Shown here piece after piece: positions 16,978 to 27,007 of a DNA stretch of 64,000 nucleotides; the stretch's first letter is position 1; each line of letters starts with the position of its first letter. A program made the position numbers and the translations under genes. The DNA comes from Prevotella sp. Lineage in GTDB: Bacteria > Bacteroidota > Bacteroidia > Bacteroidales > Bacteroidaceae. The notes below the pieces were generated by a model. That model had not been told where the DNA came from, searched no databases, and saw only the letters and a program-made list of their open reading frames with translations. The stretch is taken from NCBI GenBank assembly GCA_022641735.1, contig JALCDQ010000005.1, forward strand, positions 62,001-126,000. Reading direction: 5' to 3'.

Positions 16978-19794
16978 TTATTTCTCAGACAACATCGTTA
17001 CCTCTATGCGACGACCACTCTTGAGAAGGTCATTGGCAACGGCCTGAATATCTGCTGAAGTTATGCCTTTCACCATTTTCACGTAGTCAGTGTCATAGTC
17101 GATATTGTTGCGGAGCTTGCTGTAGATTACATAATCCCAATATCCATTGTCGATGATATTCTGATTGTAAGCCTTGAGCAGATAAGTTTTCACCTTCTCC
17201 ATGCTGGTAGGCTCTGGGCCCTTGTTGGCTATGTTCTCAATCTGTTTATAAATAATAGGTATCAACTCGGTGTATCTTGAAGGGTCAGTACGGAATGATA
17301 TCTTCAGGATGGTCGTAGGATTACTGGTCTTGTCAACATCATACTGCACGCTGACACCATAAACACCGCCCTTTTCCTCACGCACAGAATCTGTGTAAGC
17401 GATGGAGAGGACACGCTTCAATACATCCATATCGAGGTCACTTTTCGGAGTGAACGGCTCTTGGAATGTATAGAAGATACCTACTAATGCTGATGGGGTG
17501 TTCATCTTCTTATAGAACAGATGAGTCTTGTTTTCACCCACAATATCCGGTGACTTGTATGATTTTGCATCGGATTTCTTTGCTGTAGGCAGAGAGGCGA
17601 TATATTGATTAAGCAATGGACGCAAACTGTCGATGTTTACATTTCCAACAAGTAACATGCGGAATCCAGAGGCATCACCGAAGAGCTGACGATACATCTC
17701 CAGAGAACGCTCGTAGCTGACCTTGTCAAGACTTTCTTTCTTGGTGGGTTGCATGCGGGGACTGTCGCCGTATAAAATCTTCGTGATGGAATCATTATAA
17801 GATACCTGTGGGTTAGCCTCACGATTGGTAAGGAATGAGCGCATACGGTTTAGTTCGCCGTTGAATGCCGTTGCATCATGGCGTGGTGAAGTGAAATAGA
17901 GATAGGTGAGTTGCATAAGCGTTTTGAGGTCTTTTATAGAAGAAGACCCGCTGATGCTCTGAGTCTCATAACCAACACCAGGTTCGCATTTCACAGTTTT
18001 TCCAGAAAGTATCTTGCGGAGTTGATCGGCATTGAAATCGCCAATACCTGAGCTTGTGACACTTGTAGTGACGAAGCCATAGTTAGGTTCATCGCTATCA
18101 GGGAATTTCTCCAAGCCACCTTCACGCCAGAAACGCATGGAGATGTTGTCCTTATCGAATGAGGTACTCTTGACATAGACTTTGACGCCATTGCTAAGCG
18201 TGATTTCCTTGACACCCCATTGACCGAAATCCTTCTCCTTCATAATCTTGCCAGCCTTCGGAAGTTTGGCGATAAGAGTGGAAGGCAGTTTCTCCTCAAC
18301 ATAAGGCTTGTAATCAGCCTTTTGTGCCTCCTCAATATAGTTTTTCAGCTCTGCCTTAGTAGGCATATTGAAACCAGGCTTGTCAGGAATATAAACGGTC
18401 AGTACTTCATTCTTGTTGGAAATAATCTTCTTGGTCTCAGCATTCACATCATCAAGACTTACAGAGGCATCCCACTTCTTCACGAGGGCAAGTCTCTCAG
18501 CATCAGTGACAAGTGGCTCAGAAGCCAGGAAATTGTTTACTGCACGATTTACATAATAAGAGTTCTGACGATTTTCACCTTCAGCACTGCGTTTCACGGC
18601 AGCCTTCATCTGAAGTGCCTTAGCACGCGCGAGTTCATTAGCCGTGAAGCCAAATCTGCGGGCACGCTCCGACTCACCTATAGCGGCATCGAAGGAACCC
18701 TTAATGTTCTCCTGACGGCAACCGAACGAGAGAGTGAAGGCATCCTTGGTGCGGGAAACGAAGAACTCTCCGCTATGAGAGACTGCACTGAGCACAGGTG
18801 GTACTGCACGATGCTGGAGTTCCTGTAGGCGACTGTTGAGCATCGAAGTCATTAGACCATCGACATATTCTTCCCGCAGATAAGCCTCATTATTTTTCTC
18901 ATTGTCAGGGGTGGCGTCACGCTTCATATAGAGAGTCGTGAGCATAATAGGCTGCTCGGTATCCTTGTCAGTGGCGATGATGATACTATCGTTGTCAGTG
19001 ACGGGAAAATACTCCCGCTTTGCTGCATTGGCTGGCATCGGAATAGGACCAAACAAGCTCTTAATCTTTGCTTCCACAGCCTTCACGTCAATGTCTCCCA
19101 CGACGATGATTGCCTGCAAATCCGGGCGATACCACTTCTGATAATAGTCGCGCAAATCCTTATAAGGGAAATGGTCAACAACATCCATGGAGCCGATAGG
19201 GAGGCAATCGGCATACTTAGTACCCGCATAGACTTCAGGCAACACGTGTTCCATCATTCGCTCTACAGCTTTCCCGGCACGTCGAGTGCGCCATTCCTCA
19301 TGGATGACACCACGTTCCTTATCAATCTCTTTATCTTCCAATAGGATGTAATGACTCCAGTCGTGCAGCACGAGAAGAGCAGAGTCGAGTACACCAGCTC
19401 TATTGATTGGGGCACTGCCTATATGATAAACCGTCTCATCGACACTCGTGTAAGCATTCAAGTTGGCACCGAACTTCACACCGACACTCTCACACCAAGG
19501 CACGACGCCCAACTGCGAACCCTTACCGCTGAAATTCTGTGTCCCATTGAAGGCCATGTGCTCAAGGAAATGGGCCAGTCCACGCTGACGAGGCTCCTCA
19601 AGAATCGAGCCTACGCGCTGGGCAATGTAGAAATCAGCCAGTCCTGCCTCCTTGGCATTATGGCGGATGTAATAAGTTAGCCCATTGTCAAGTTTTCCAA
19701 TGGTATAGGAGTCATCCTGCTTCAACGCTTGTGCCATCAACGATGATGGCAGCAATAATAGCAGGAAACAGAAAACAGATAATTTTCGTTTCAT
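16978..19794 (-). CDS. M16-family zinc protease, periplasmic
   Basis: 938 residues with a signal peptide (MKRKLSVFCFLLLLLPSSLMAQA). The inverted zinc motif HxxEH is in GLAHFLEHMAFNGT (about 75-88), and the third zinc ligand is in RGVIHEEWRTRR (about 165). Two M16 pairs follow in one chain, the second lacking the zinc motif, as in pitrilysin-type enzymes that enclose and cut peptides. It is the last gene of the minus-strand operon that starts with the TonB-dependent receptor, 42 nt after the DUF6850-like gene. This suggests that it degrades what the receptor imports, by analogy to the FusA/FusC receptor-M16 pair of Pectobacterium. The substrate is unknown. Confidence 0.9.
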   Translation of the reverse strand: MKRKLSVFCFLLLLLPSSLMAQALKQDDSYTIGKLDNGLTYYIRHNAKEAGLADFYIAQRVGSILEEPRQRGLAHFLEHMAFNGTQNFSGKGSQLGVVPWCESVGVKFGANLNAYTSVDETVYHIGSAPINRAGVLDSALLVLHDWSHYILLEDKEIDKERGVIHEEWRTRRAGKAVERMMEHVLPEVYAGTKYADCLPIGSMDVVDHFPYKDLRDYYQKWYRPDLQAIIVVGDIDVKAVEAKIKSLFGPIPMPANAAKREYFPVTDNDSIIIATDKDTEQPIMLTTLYMKRDATPDNEKNNEAYLREEYVDGLMTSMLNSRLQELQHRAVPPVLSAVSHSGEFFVSRTKDAFTLSFGCRQENIKGSFDAAIGESERARRFGFTANELARAKALQMKAAVKRSAEGENRQNSYYVNRAVNNFLASEPLVTDAERLALVKKWDASVSLDDVNAETKKIISNKNEVLTVYIPDKPGFNMPTKAELKNYIEEAQKADYKPYVEEKLPSTLIAKLPKAGKIMKEKDFGQWGVKEITLSNGVKVYVKSTSFDKDNISMRFWREGGLEKFPDSDEPNYGFVTTSVTSSGIGDFNADQLRKILSGKTVKCEPGVGYETQSISGSSSIKDLKTLMQLTYLYFTSPRHDATAFNGELNRMRSFLTNREANPQVSYNDSITKILYGDSPRMQPTKKESLDKVSYERSLEMYRQLFGDASGFRMLLVGNVNIDSLRPLLNQYIASLPTAKKSDAKSYKSPDIVGENKTHLFYKKMNTPSALVGIFYTFQEPFTPKSDLDMDVLKRVLSIAYTDSVREEKGGVYGVSVQYDVDKTSNPTTILKISFRTDPSRYTELIPIIYKQIENIANKGPEPTSMEKVKTYLLKAYNQNIIDNGYWDYVIYSKLRNNIDYDTDYVKMVKGITSADIQAVANDLLKSGRRIEVTMLSEK

Positions 19795-19836
19795 AATTAT
19801 TATTTATTATATTTGAATATTATATTATTTGTTATA

Positions 19837-21450
19837 TTAGAAAGTGCAGCCTATTGATAGGGTGATAGAGTTATTATCTTTCCCTTCCATGTAAGCATCG
19901 GTTTCATTGGCCTTATGATGATGTATCTCAGCTTTCACATAAGACTGTAGATTTGTCTTAGGTACTGTGAATGCGTATTTGGCACTTCCTTCAATGCTAT
20001 ATTGGCTAGAGGTGAGATATTCATATTCTCGATGAAGATAAGTAACCATCTGGTCAGGGAAGCTTTGCTTATCGGAAGGTTCCATAAATGTGCCATCCGT
20101 GCACACGTCACCATGTCCATTCAAGTAAGAGCCGCCTACAGTTGTCGTGAAAAGTCCTTTAAATATATGCCAGTTACGGCTGAGCTCTACAAAACCTTCA
20201 GCATTGCCGATACTCTGGCGCCGATAGTATGGATAGTAATAAGCAGTAATCTTTCGGTGCATGATATTCATGCCAGTATATATAATCCACGTTGGTTCCT
20301 CATTCTTTACGCCAAGATAACCACGATAAGCCACAGTGCCATTCACCCAGACCTTATTGCCTGTCTTCACGGCATCGTAATATTGATAATAGTTAGAACC
20401 TGATTCGTTTTGAAGAAGTCTGTAAGTGGAACGGTCGTTCTTCAAGTTCTCTATATCCAAGTTCCATAACAGTTGATGGAAATTGTTTTTACTACGCAAG
20501 CTCAAACAACCATTATAAGCATAAACGTCGGAATGATGGTGTGTATAGACGATGGAATAAGCCGATTGCTTGCCATAATATCCATGACGATTGGCCATAA
20601 GGAAACTATTAAATAAAGAAAAGTCTCCGAAACGGAGTTCAGCCTGTAAAGAGCCTCCGCCATACTCATCGAAAAGAGGAAGCTCATTTTGTTTGTCAGT
20701 GAATCCATCACCACCGAATTGTTCAACCTCACCTATGAAGCCACCATAATTTATGAGTGTCTTATATGTCTTGTCATTCTTCCCATAAGTACTAAACCTC
20801 AAACTTTCAGTATTTCTTCGATAGAAATAATCGCCTCCAAAGCTAAATGCCTTTCCAACGGGGAAATAAAATCCAACGGTAAGGTTAAGGTCCATATATG
20901 AGTTCTTTTCACGCAAGTCCTTATACTTTGCACTATTAGCTGACGTATAGTCCACCTTTGCCCCCAGCGAAAAGCCATGATAGACATCTACACCAATGGA
21001 ACCTATCAGGTTATAAGTGTCACGCTCCTTGTTTCCCACATTTGTAATCGAATCCTCCGTCAAGTCAAATGGTTTGCGGGAAGGGTCGATAAAAGCAGAA
21101 CCTGCCATACGATGGCCATAAAAGTGGTCATAGCTAATCTTGCCATAAGTTACGACACGTTTGCTGAGTCTATAATACGACTCTACGCTTCCACCAGTCT
21201 TACTGGCACTTGGCGATTGGTAATAGTCCACAAGCCCTCCCTTAGCATATTGCCAATGAATATCGGCACGCGACAGGTTGGCAGAGGCAAATGTCGTCAG
21301 CGAGGCACCATTGACAGAGGAAAGCCAGGGATTAATGTCCCTCACGTAGTCAAAGTCGCGATAAGACGTGATATCGTTCTGGGCATGAAGTCCAAGCGAA
21401 GCCGATAAAGCTCCGCTCAGACATATTGCATATAATAGGATTCGTTTCAA
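19837..21450 (-). CDS. DUF6850-like outer membrane beta-barrel
   Basis: 537 residues with a signal peptide (MKRILLYAICLSGALSASLGLHAQ). The body is alternating polar and aromatic residues with many YY, YF and GG pairs, and ends in a typical barrel signal SITLSIGCTF (terminal phenylalanine). This is the pattern of Bacteroidota DUF6850 barrels, which sit beside TonB-dependent receptors and DUF4876 proteins. It is 13 nt downstream of the DUF4876-like gene. It probably forms part of the outer-membrane face of the uptake system. The family name is from memory of this gene order and sequence style. Confidence 0.7.
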   Translation of the reverse strand: MKRILLYAICLSGALSASLGLHAQNDITSYRDFDYVRDINPWLSSVNGASLTTFASANLSRADIHWQYAKGGLVDYYQSPSASKTGGSVESYYRLSKRVVTYGKISYDHFYGHRMAGSAFIDPSRKPFDLTEDSITNVGNKERDTYNLIGSIGVDVYHGFSLGAKVDYTSANSAKYKDLREKNSYMDLNLTVGFYFPVGKAFSFGGDYFYRRNTESLRFSTYGKNDKTYKTLINYGGFIGEVEQFGGDGFTDKQNELPLFDEYGGGSLQAELRFGDFSLFNSFLMANRHGYYGKQSAYSIVYTHHHSDVYAYNGCLSLRSKNNFHQLLWNLDIENLKNDRSTYRLLQNESGSNYYQYYDAVKTGNKVWVNGTVAYRGYLGVKNEEPTWIIYTGMNIMHRKITAYYYPYYRRQSIGNAEGFVELSRNWHIFKGLFTTTVGGSYLNGHGDVCTDGTFMEPSDKQSFPDQMVTYLHREYEYLTSSQYSIEGSAKYAFTVPKTNLQSYVKAEIHHHKANETDAYMEGKDNNSITLSIGCTF

Positions 21451-21463
21451 AATCGTTTAGTTA

Positions 21464-22579
21464 CTAACGAAGAGAACTCTTCTGACGCTCGTGGAAATCG
21501 GTTGTGGAGTTGTTCGTCTCAGAATAGATGATATGAGCTCCATTTTTGATAGAAGCCTCTGCATCAATACCGCTAGGATCGGTAGACGTGCCAACACCGA
21601 GAGAATAGCTATACACCAGTTTGCCACTGTTTTCGGTAAGAGCCTCTGTAGCTTCTTTATCCACATTTCTGTATAGCGTATATCCCAATTTATTGGTTAA
21701 TGACACATAGCCAGCATCAATATCAGAGGTGAAGCGCTTCTTCGAAGTAGAAACTTTTGCCTCGTTATAGACTTCAACGGCATCGAGAATCCATTTATTT
21801 GGAATCTTTACGTTAAGATTGATGTTTGATTGAGCCTGTGAAAGTGTATAAACCTGATTATTCACGTCAGCTGCATATTCAGCAGGAGTTGTTCCCTTTA
21901 TCTGGAAGATGAAGAATGCAGGTGATATTTGGCTGATAGGCCAAGCGTTGGCAATACCGAGACGCACGGCTTTAAGGTAATGTGATGTAGGAATGACATT
22001 AGCTACGGAATATAATTTAGAATTGGTGTAACCTGCTTCCGTATCATACATGGCATAATAAGCCGCATTTACAAAATTGATAGAATTCGAATACGTTGCT
22101 GTATTATCCACGGTGTTGTTGAAGCTGACTACCACTTGAGAATAGGGCTCTATAACGAGTGAAGTCTGAAAATACCAATATCCATTGTGTGAAGGGGTAT
22201 AGCTTTCTGAAGCATACGACAGATTGCCAGCGGCGTTATACCAAGTATTTGACGCCTCACCGTTGTAAGGAGATACATATCCTAAAGCGAGATTGTTGAT
22301 CACAGCTTCCTTACTGCAATTGTTGTATAATATGCAATATTTATCACCATAATAAGTTGTTGTTGAGGTGTTATCCGGACAACCTCCGACATACAATTCC
22401 TTTATAATCACCTGATCCGCATTTTGATCGGGCAGATTGAAGGACACGTTTTTCACTGCAGAAGTCTGGATAGTATCTCTTTTGCCGTCCTCATGGGTTA
22501 TCACCATGTTCCAGGTCTGTGCCTGTACACTTGTTATAAATGAGAATACTGTGAAAAGTGTAAATAATATCTTTTTCAT
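21464..22579 (-). CDS. DUF4876-like secreted protein
   Basis: About 371 residues from the ATG at 22579 (MKKILFTLFTVFSFITSVQAQ, signal peptide); another ATG two codons upstream is possible. The core resembles DUF4876: VIIKELYVGGCPDNTSTTTY, then DKYCILYNNCSKEAVINNLA, and a middle with repeated aromatic and Ser/Thr residues. Such proteins look like a lamin-tail or Ig-like fold held at the cell surface. In other genomes the domain is fused behind a small lipoprotein-anchored carboxypeptidase-regulatory-like domain; here that part seems to be the separate gene at 23140. Function unknown, but the gene order ties it to the receptor. Confidence 0.65.
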   Translation of the reverse strand: MKKILFTLFTVFSFITSVQAQTWNMVITHEDGKRDTIQTSAVKNVSFNLPDQNADQVIIKELYVGGCPDNTSTTTYYGDKYCILYNNCSKEAVINNLALGYVSPYNGEASNTWYNAAGNLSYASESYTPSHNGYWYFQTSLVIEPYSQVVVSFNNTVDNTATYSNSINFVNAAYYAMYDTEAGYTNSKLYSVANVIPTSHYLKAVRLGIANAWPISQISPAFFIFQIKGTTPAEYAADVNNQVYTLSQAQSNINLNVKIPNKWILDAVEVYNEAKVSTSKKRFTSDIDAGYVSLTNKLGYTLYRNVDKEATEALTENSGKLVYSYSLGVGTSTDPSGIDAEASIKNGAHIIYSETNNSTTDFHERQKSSLR

Positions 22580-22604
22580 ATACATATATTTTTTGATGTT
22601 TGTA

Positions 22605-23120
22605 CTACTTGTTGATAATCTTTATGCTCTGTTTAGCTGAATGCAGAATGAAGATGCCTTTTGGCAAACTGCTGAGATTGATGACGGCATTACCATCAGC
22701 ATCAGCTTTCTCAATGGCCACAGCTCGTCCGTCGATGCTGAATACTGTGACAGGGGAACCAGATTTCAGTCCAGCAAAAGAGACCTTGCCGAAAGCTATT
22801 GTAGGTTTCTGAGTAGAGTTAGGCACAATTACATCCTTGATTCCTGTAGAAACTTTCTTTGTAACGAAACGGTATTCGGTCACTCCAGCAAGTGGTGCCA
22901 GCAGTGTATCTCCATTACATGTTACGACGAGCGTGTCTTTGCTGAATGTAATTACAGGGGCATTGGCAAGCTCGAATTTCGTCACCGATTCACCTTGCTC
23001 CAACACAAGGTATTGCACTTCGATGCTGTCTGTTTCAGAGGCAAACAAGCCCGAGGGTGTCAGCAGAAAGACGAGCAATGCAATCACCAAATGAATTGAA
23101 TTAGTAAATTTTTGTTTCAT
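22605..23120 (-). CDS. small secreted protein with T9SS-type C-terminal domain
   Basis: 171 residues. Signal peptide MKQKFTNSIHLVIALLVFLL, short beta region, then a C-terminal domain of about 60 residues of the type A sorting style: GLKSGSPVTVFSIDGRAVA followed by NLSSLPKGIFILHSAKQSIK. The IDGR and PKGIF elements are the conserved B and D motifs. The pre-tail region is only about 90 residues and contains repeated VLEQGES-like and TLLAPLAG segments; no enzyme motif. It probably sits on the cell surface as a partner of the receptor complex. Confidence 0.75.
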   Translation of the reverse strand: MKQKFTNSIHLVIALLVFLLTPSGLFASETDSIEVQYLVLEQGESVTKFELANAPVITFSKDTLVVTCNGDTLLAPLAGVTEYRFVTKKVSTGIKDVIVPNSTQKPTIAFGKVSFAGLKSGSPVTVFSIDGRAVAIEKADADGNAVINLSSLPKGIFILHSAKQSIKIINK

Positions 23121-23139
23121 ATTTTTTGAATTTATGTTG

Positions 23140-23514
23140 TTAATGGACTATCCTCTTTTTGGTCATTGTAAGAGGTAGTGTAATGTTGTTAGTGCTATCT
23201 TTCGAGATGATAATCATACTTTTCACCCCATTGAAAATATACTTGTAGTTAGTGGTAATGAGGACTGAGGATGTGGAAGCCTCATAGATGCCAGGAGGCA
23301 CAACGAACTTTACCATGCCAGACATATCGGTGCTGTCAACGAAAACGGAAGCCTTGGCATCCTTCAGCTCCACTCTAACGCCTTCGTATGGGTTGATGGA
23401 ATTGGCAGGATAGCTAAGAGCTACGCTCACCTGACAAACGTCAACATCTTCATCGTAAGAGCAGCCTGTAAACAAGACAGTCGCCAGAATCAGTATATTT
23501 AAAACCTTCTTCAT
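23140..23514 (-). CDS. small lipoprotein with carboxypeptidase-regulatory-like domain
   Basis: 124 residues. Lipobox in MKKVLNILILATVLFTGCSY (Cys about 18). The rest is one Ig-like domain: VALSYPANSINPYEGVRVEL, then DMSGMVKFVVPPGIYEAS, the usual beta pattern of CarboxypepD_reg/SpaA-like folds. It is placed 3 nt after the TonB-dependent receptor stop and 19 nt before the T9SS-tail gene. By comparison with fused DUF4876 lipoproteins it may act as the membrane anchor for the DUF4876-like protein. Confidence 0.75.
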   Translation of the reverse strand: MKKVLNILILATVLFTGCSYDEDVDVCQVSVALSYPANSINPYEGVRVELKDAKASVFVDSTDMSGMVKFVVPPGIYEASTSSVLITTNYKYIFNGVKSMIIISKDSTNNITLPLTMTKKRIVH

Positions 23515-23517
23515 CGT

Positions 23518-26500
23518 TTATATTTTTAGTCTCAATGACAAGCCATAATAATAGTTTGCTATGTAACCGCTTTGAAAAAGCGAAGTATCGATGTCAGTCT
23601 GAGAAGAATGCACCTTATGCATATTATTCAGGAAATTATTGGCATAGAACGATATTGATACGTGCTCGCCAATCTCTTTTGTAACAGAGAAGTTTACTGA
23701 ATAATATTTTGAGAGCCTGTTAGGATTCAACGTATATGCGAAACTGCTTCGTACGCAGAGTTTTGAGAGGTCATTGTATAAAGCCTGGTCGTTCTTCTTT
23801 GCCCAAGCCAGTTTCTCCGAGAAGGGAATCAGTGTCGTCGGGTCGTTCCATGTGCTATAGTACTCTGGATAAACTATAACGAATTTGTTTTTCTGAGAAC
23901 CATCGTACACTTCAGTACTCTCTATATCGTTAGCATCGGCTAACACATATCCGCGTGCACCATCACTGACCTCACATAAAGCACGTTGATAATTATATAG
24001 CGACGATTCTATTCTGAGCGCCATAATCATTCTTATCTTAGGAATATGTGTGGTAAACGTGGCATTGAGGTTCACCTGTTTTGATATTCCGCCGTTATTC
24101 ACTGAGGCTGTTGCCGTATAGGAAGTCGATGTAGCGCTGCATCCACGATAATATCCCACATATTGATACAAATCGCCATTAGTCATCGTACTCGTAGTCC
24201 CTGTAGGAATATAGGCGATAAGGCTTTCATCCTTACCTTTATAATAATAGTAGTTGCCATCGAGTCGTAACGAAGTTCGCAATGCTTTGATTTGGGCGAA
24301 GTCAACGGTCCATTCCAAGCCATAACGTTTCACGGGGGAAGCATTTACATAATAATGGTTTATGTTGTATGTATTACGCTCTTTGTAAGCAAGTTGCACA
24401 GGACTTACAGTGCCTGTCTTATCCGTGACGGTGACCACACCTGTCTGTTGGTCAATGGAATAGGAACGGTTAGCCACGGCAATGCCTATATTTTTAAGAG
24501 CGGCTTGATTGGTGAATTTATATGTTATAGGTGTGTAAGATGACACTTCCATATACGAATTGAATGTTTTATTATTGAAAGCCGAGAGCGACACTCGCGT
24601 ACCTTTTATGGTAAACTCTACACCAAAGTCAAGTTGGTTGGTGTACTGCCAGTTTAGATCTGGATTATAGATTGATTTCGAAGGATGGGTGTAATAGGCA
24701 TAGAATACCTTATTGTCTGCTGTTGTTCCAGGAGCAAATGCCAACAAGTCAGAATAGGTCGGAGCAGGATAAAGCACTTGGAACGAAGGAAGTTTCACAC
24801 TTTTTCCCCATCCTGCATGGATGCTGAGGTCGCTCACCAGCTTTTTTCTCTGATTGTTCCAAAAGATATATCTTCCATTGAATCGCGGTGAGAGGGTAGA
24901 AACAGTGCCATAATCTGAACCGTTGATTATCGTCATATCGTTGCGCAAGCCTGCTGTCAAATCAAAAAATGAGATTTTGCTTGTAGGAATATTGAGCTTA
25001 TCCTCAACATAGAAAGCCAAATCGTTCATCGTTGGCAAATCCTTATACTGATATTCTCTCCATGTGGGAGCATATTTCATATCGTCATAGTAATTGCCTT
25101 TTCCCTCGTTTTTGCTGGCATTATAGTCAGCTCCGAGCATTATCCTATTTCTGACCTTGCCAAATAGCTTTGACCAGTGTGCCTTGATGTTAAGAGAATA
25201 AGTAAATGGTTTAGAGTCAACGAATTCTTTTACATACCAATAACCAGTAGGTCCGAGCACTATTGAGGCATTCGGATTCTCTTCGTAATTCTCAGCTATG
25301 AAATATCCCTCCTCTGTAGAATGGATATATGGTTGCGTTGTGGAACTGCTGCTATTATAATAACTTGTCGAGAGCTTATCCGAATAGGACACAGAGCCTT
25401 TCATTGACAGATTTGTTATCCAACTCTTGTTAAGAAGCCAGTCAAGCTCGAAGTTACCACTGACTACGTTATCCCGCACCTTGTCATAATCATTCATAAC
25501 TTCATCAGGGTCAGCCTCAGATTTATATCCACCGATATTGCCCGTGAAACCAAGGTTCAGTGTTAAAGGTGTAGAATTACGCATGAAAACATTCATGTAA
25601 TGCAGGGTGAGGATGTTACGCTGATAGGCGGTGTGCGGTGAAGCGGCATCGGAAAAGGACCGTGCATGCTCAAATGAAGTATTAAGCACTCCACCATTAT
25701 TGCTGAGTTCAACGCCCTTGCTCACCGATATCTGCTTGGTATGCTGATTGATTTTGCCTTCGAAAATGAAAGGCGACTTTCCCTTACGGGTACTTACTTT
25801 CACGATACCATTGCTCAAGTCACCATATTCCACAGACGGAATACCCGTTACGATTTCCACGCTCTCTATATTTGAACTGCTAAGACTTCTTGTGCTGTTC
25901 GACATTGTCTCGTTTGTAGCGGCATTGTTGTCTAACCTAACGCCGTCAACGTCAATAGCTGTTCCAAAAGAGGCATTACCTTTCTCTAGACTGCCACTTC
26001 GCAAAGCGAGACGATTATCGCTCATCAGTGTACTATTAACGGTTTTTCCACCAGGCAATAATGTCTGCAAGTCACTAACGTTCAGCGTCTGCTGATTGTC
26101 AAGCGTCATGCGGTCTATATTATAAGATGTGGTTTGTGCGTTATCCTTTCGCTTTGCCACCACCTCTACGTCTTCAAGAGCCAAATTGCTTTCTTTCAGA
26201 CGAATAGTAAGATTTTCGATGTTTTTCTCAACATTGAAAGCCAAAGTATATTTGTTGTAGCCCAAGCACTGCACGGTAAGCGTTGCCTTTCCCTTAGGAA
26301 CTCGTTTCACCTCGAAATACCCTTTGTCATCGGTCACTGCCCAAAGATCATTGTCATTTATTGTCACATAAGCAAATTCGACAGCCTTCTTATCGCCATC
26401 GGAGACCACCCGTCCTGAAACAATGAAGTTTTGCGCTTCTGTTGGTAACATTGCCAGTAATACAAGAGTTATAGTTGTTAAAATTTTTTTTGTGCCCAAT

Positions 26501-26544
26501 CTTTTATTTTTATTATTATCGCCTGCAAATTTAATCAAATTCAA
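23518..26544 (-). CDS. TonB-dependent receptor with N-terminal CarboxypepD_reg domain
   Basis: 1008 residues. After a hydrophobic signal (ILTTITLVLLAMLPTEAQ, about 20-38; the start may be a little downstream of 26544) comes VSGRVVSDGDKKAVEFAYVT, the carboxypeptidase-regulatory-like domain found on Bacteroidota receptors. The plug (about 130-240) follows with SDLQTLLPGGKTVNSTL and IDVDGVRLDNNA, then a 22-strand barrel ending in YYYGLSLRLKI. It has no SusD partner, so it is not a standard glycan SusCD pair. It heads an operon of six genes ending in an M16 protease, which suggests a peptide, protein or metal-protein ligand. No sigma-ABfr promoter was found in front of it. Confidence 0.92.
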   Translation of the reverse strand: MNLIKFAGDNNKNKRLGTKKILTTITLVLLAMLPTEAQNFIVSGRVVSDGDKKAVEFAYVTINDNDLWAVTDDKGYFEVKRVPKGKATLTVQCLGYNKYTLAFNVEKNIENLTIRLKESNLALEDVEVVAKRKDNAQTTSYNIDRMTLDNQQTLNVSDLQTLLPGGKTVNSTLMSDNRLALRSGSLEKGNASFGTAIDVDGVRLDNNAATNETMSNSTRSLSSSNIESVEIVTGIPSVEYGDLSNGIVKVSTRKGKSPFIFEGKINQHTKQISVSKGVELSNNGGVLNTSFEHARSFSDAASPHTAYQRNILTLHYMNVFMRNSTPLTLNLGFTGNIGGYKSEADPDEVMNDYDKVRDNVVSGNFELDWLLNKSWITNLSMKGSVSYSDKLSTSYYNSSSSTTQPYIHSTEEGYFIAENYEENPNASIVLGPTGYWYVKEFVDSKPFTYSLNIKAHWSKLFGKVRNRIMLGADYNASKNEGKGNYYDDMKYAPTWREYQYKDLPTMNDLAFYVEDKLNIPTSKISFFDLTAGLRNDMTIINGSDYGTVSTLSPRFNGRYIFWNNQRKKLVSDLSIHAGWGKSVKLPSFQVLYPAPTYSDLLAFAPGTTADNKVFYAYYTHPSKSIYNPDLNWQYTNQLDFGVEFTIKGTRVSLSAFNNKTFNSYMEVSSYTPITYKFTNQAALKNIGIAVANRSYSIDQQTGVVTVTDKTGTVSPVQLAYKERNTYNINHYYVNASPVKRYGLEWTVDFAQIKALRTSLRLDGNYYYYKGKDESLIAYIPTGTTSTMTNGDLYQYVGYYRGCSATSTSYTATASVNNGGISKQVNLNATFTTHIPKIRMIMALRIESSLYNYQRALCEVSDGARGYVLADANDIESTEVYDGSQKNKFVIVYPEYYSTWNDPTTLIPFSEKLAWAKKNDQALYNDLSKLCVRSSFAYTLNPNRLSKYYSVNFSVTKEIGEHVSISFYANNFLNNMHKVHSSQTDIDTSLFQSGYIANYYYGLSLRLKI

Positions 26545-26777
26545 TTATAAAAACAAATTATTATAATAAAATGTTAGTAAAACAACAAAATTCATGATAT
26601 GTTTTAACACACTGTTCACCATTGGGTACATTTTGTATTTAAAAGTATGGATAAAAGGTCTCCATATCTTCTTATGTCTAAGATTCATTAAAAATCTTTC
26701 TTTATTATTCTCTTGGCCCTATCATTTTTTCACCATTTCGTGTCCGCTTTTTGAGTAGATGCAATTTATGAACGACT

Positions 26778-26999
26778 ATGAATAAAAAGGAAAACAGTAC
26801 AAACTTTGATGATAACATCCGAAAGACGAAGGCATCTGTAGACAGTGGCTGTAAGGACATTAAAGAACAGTTAAAAGGACTGTAAAAAACGGTAGATAGG
26901 AAGCCCGGCAATAGTCTTTTTGCCACGATTGAGAATAAGGTCGAAAAAATCAAACCTAAACAAGCAAAGAATAAATCGAGGTTGGAAACAAGTTATTGA
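26778..26999 (+). pseudogene. possible small gene broken by an in-frame stop
   Basis: An ATG at 26778 opens MNKKENSTNFDDNIRKTKAS and stops at 26883-26885, but the same frame continues for 37 more codons of similar lysine-rich, coil-like composition to a TGA at 26997. One stop change would give a 73-residue charged protein. No family recognised, and no promoter seen. It may also be chance in AT-rich DNA next to the array of surface genes. Confidence 0.25.
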
Positions 27000-27007
27000 A
27001 AGAAACT

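Noticed and set aside
26705..26953. 82-codon minus-strand ORF
   Set aside because: Overlaps the weak broken ORF on the other strand; no family, no promoter, low-complexity F/L/S content.
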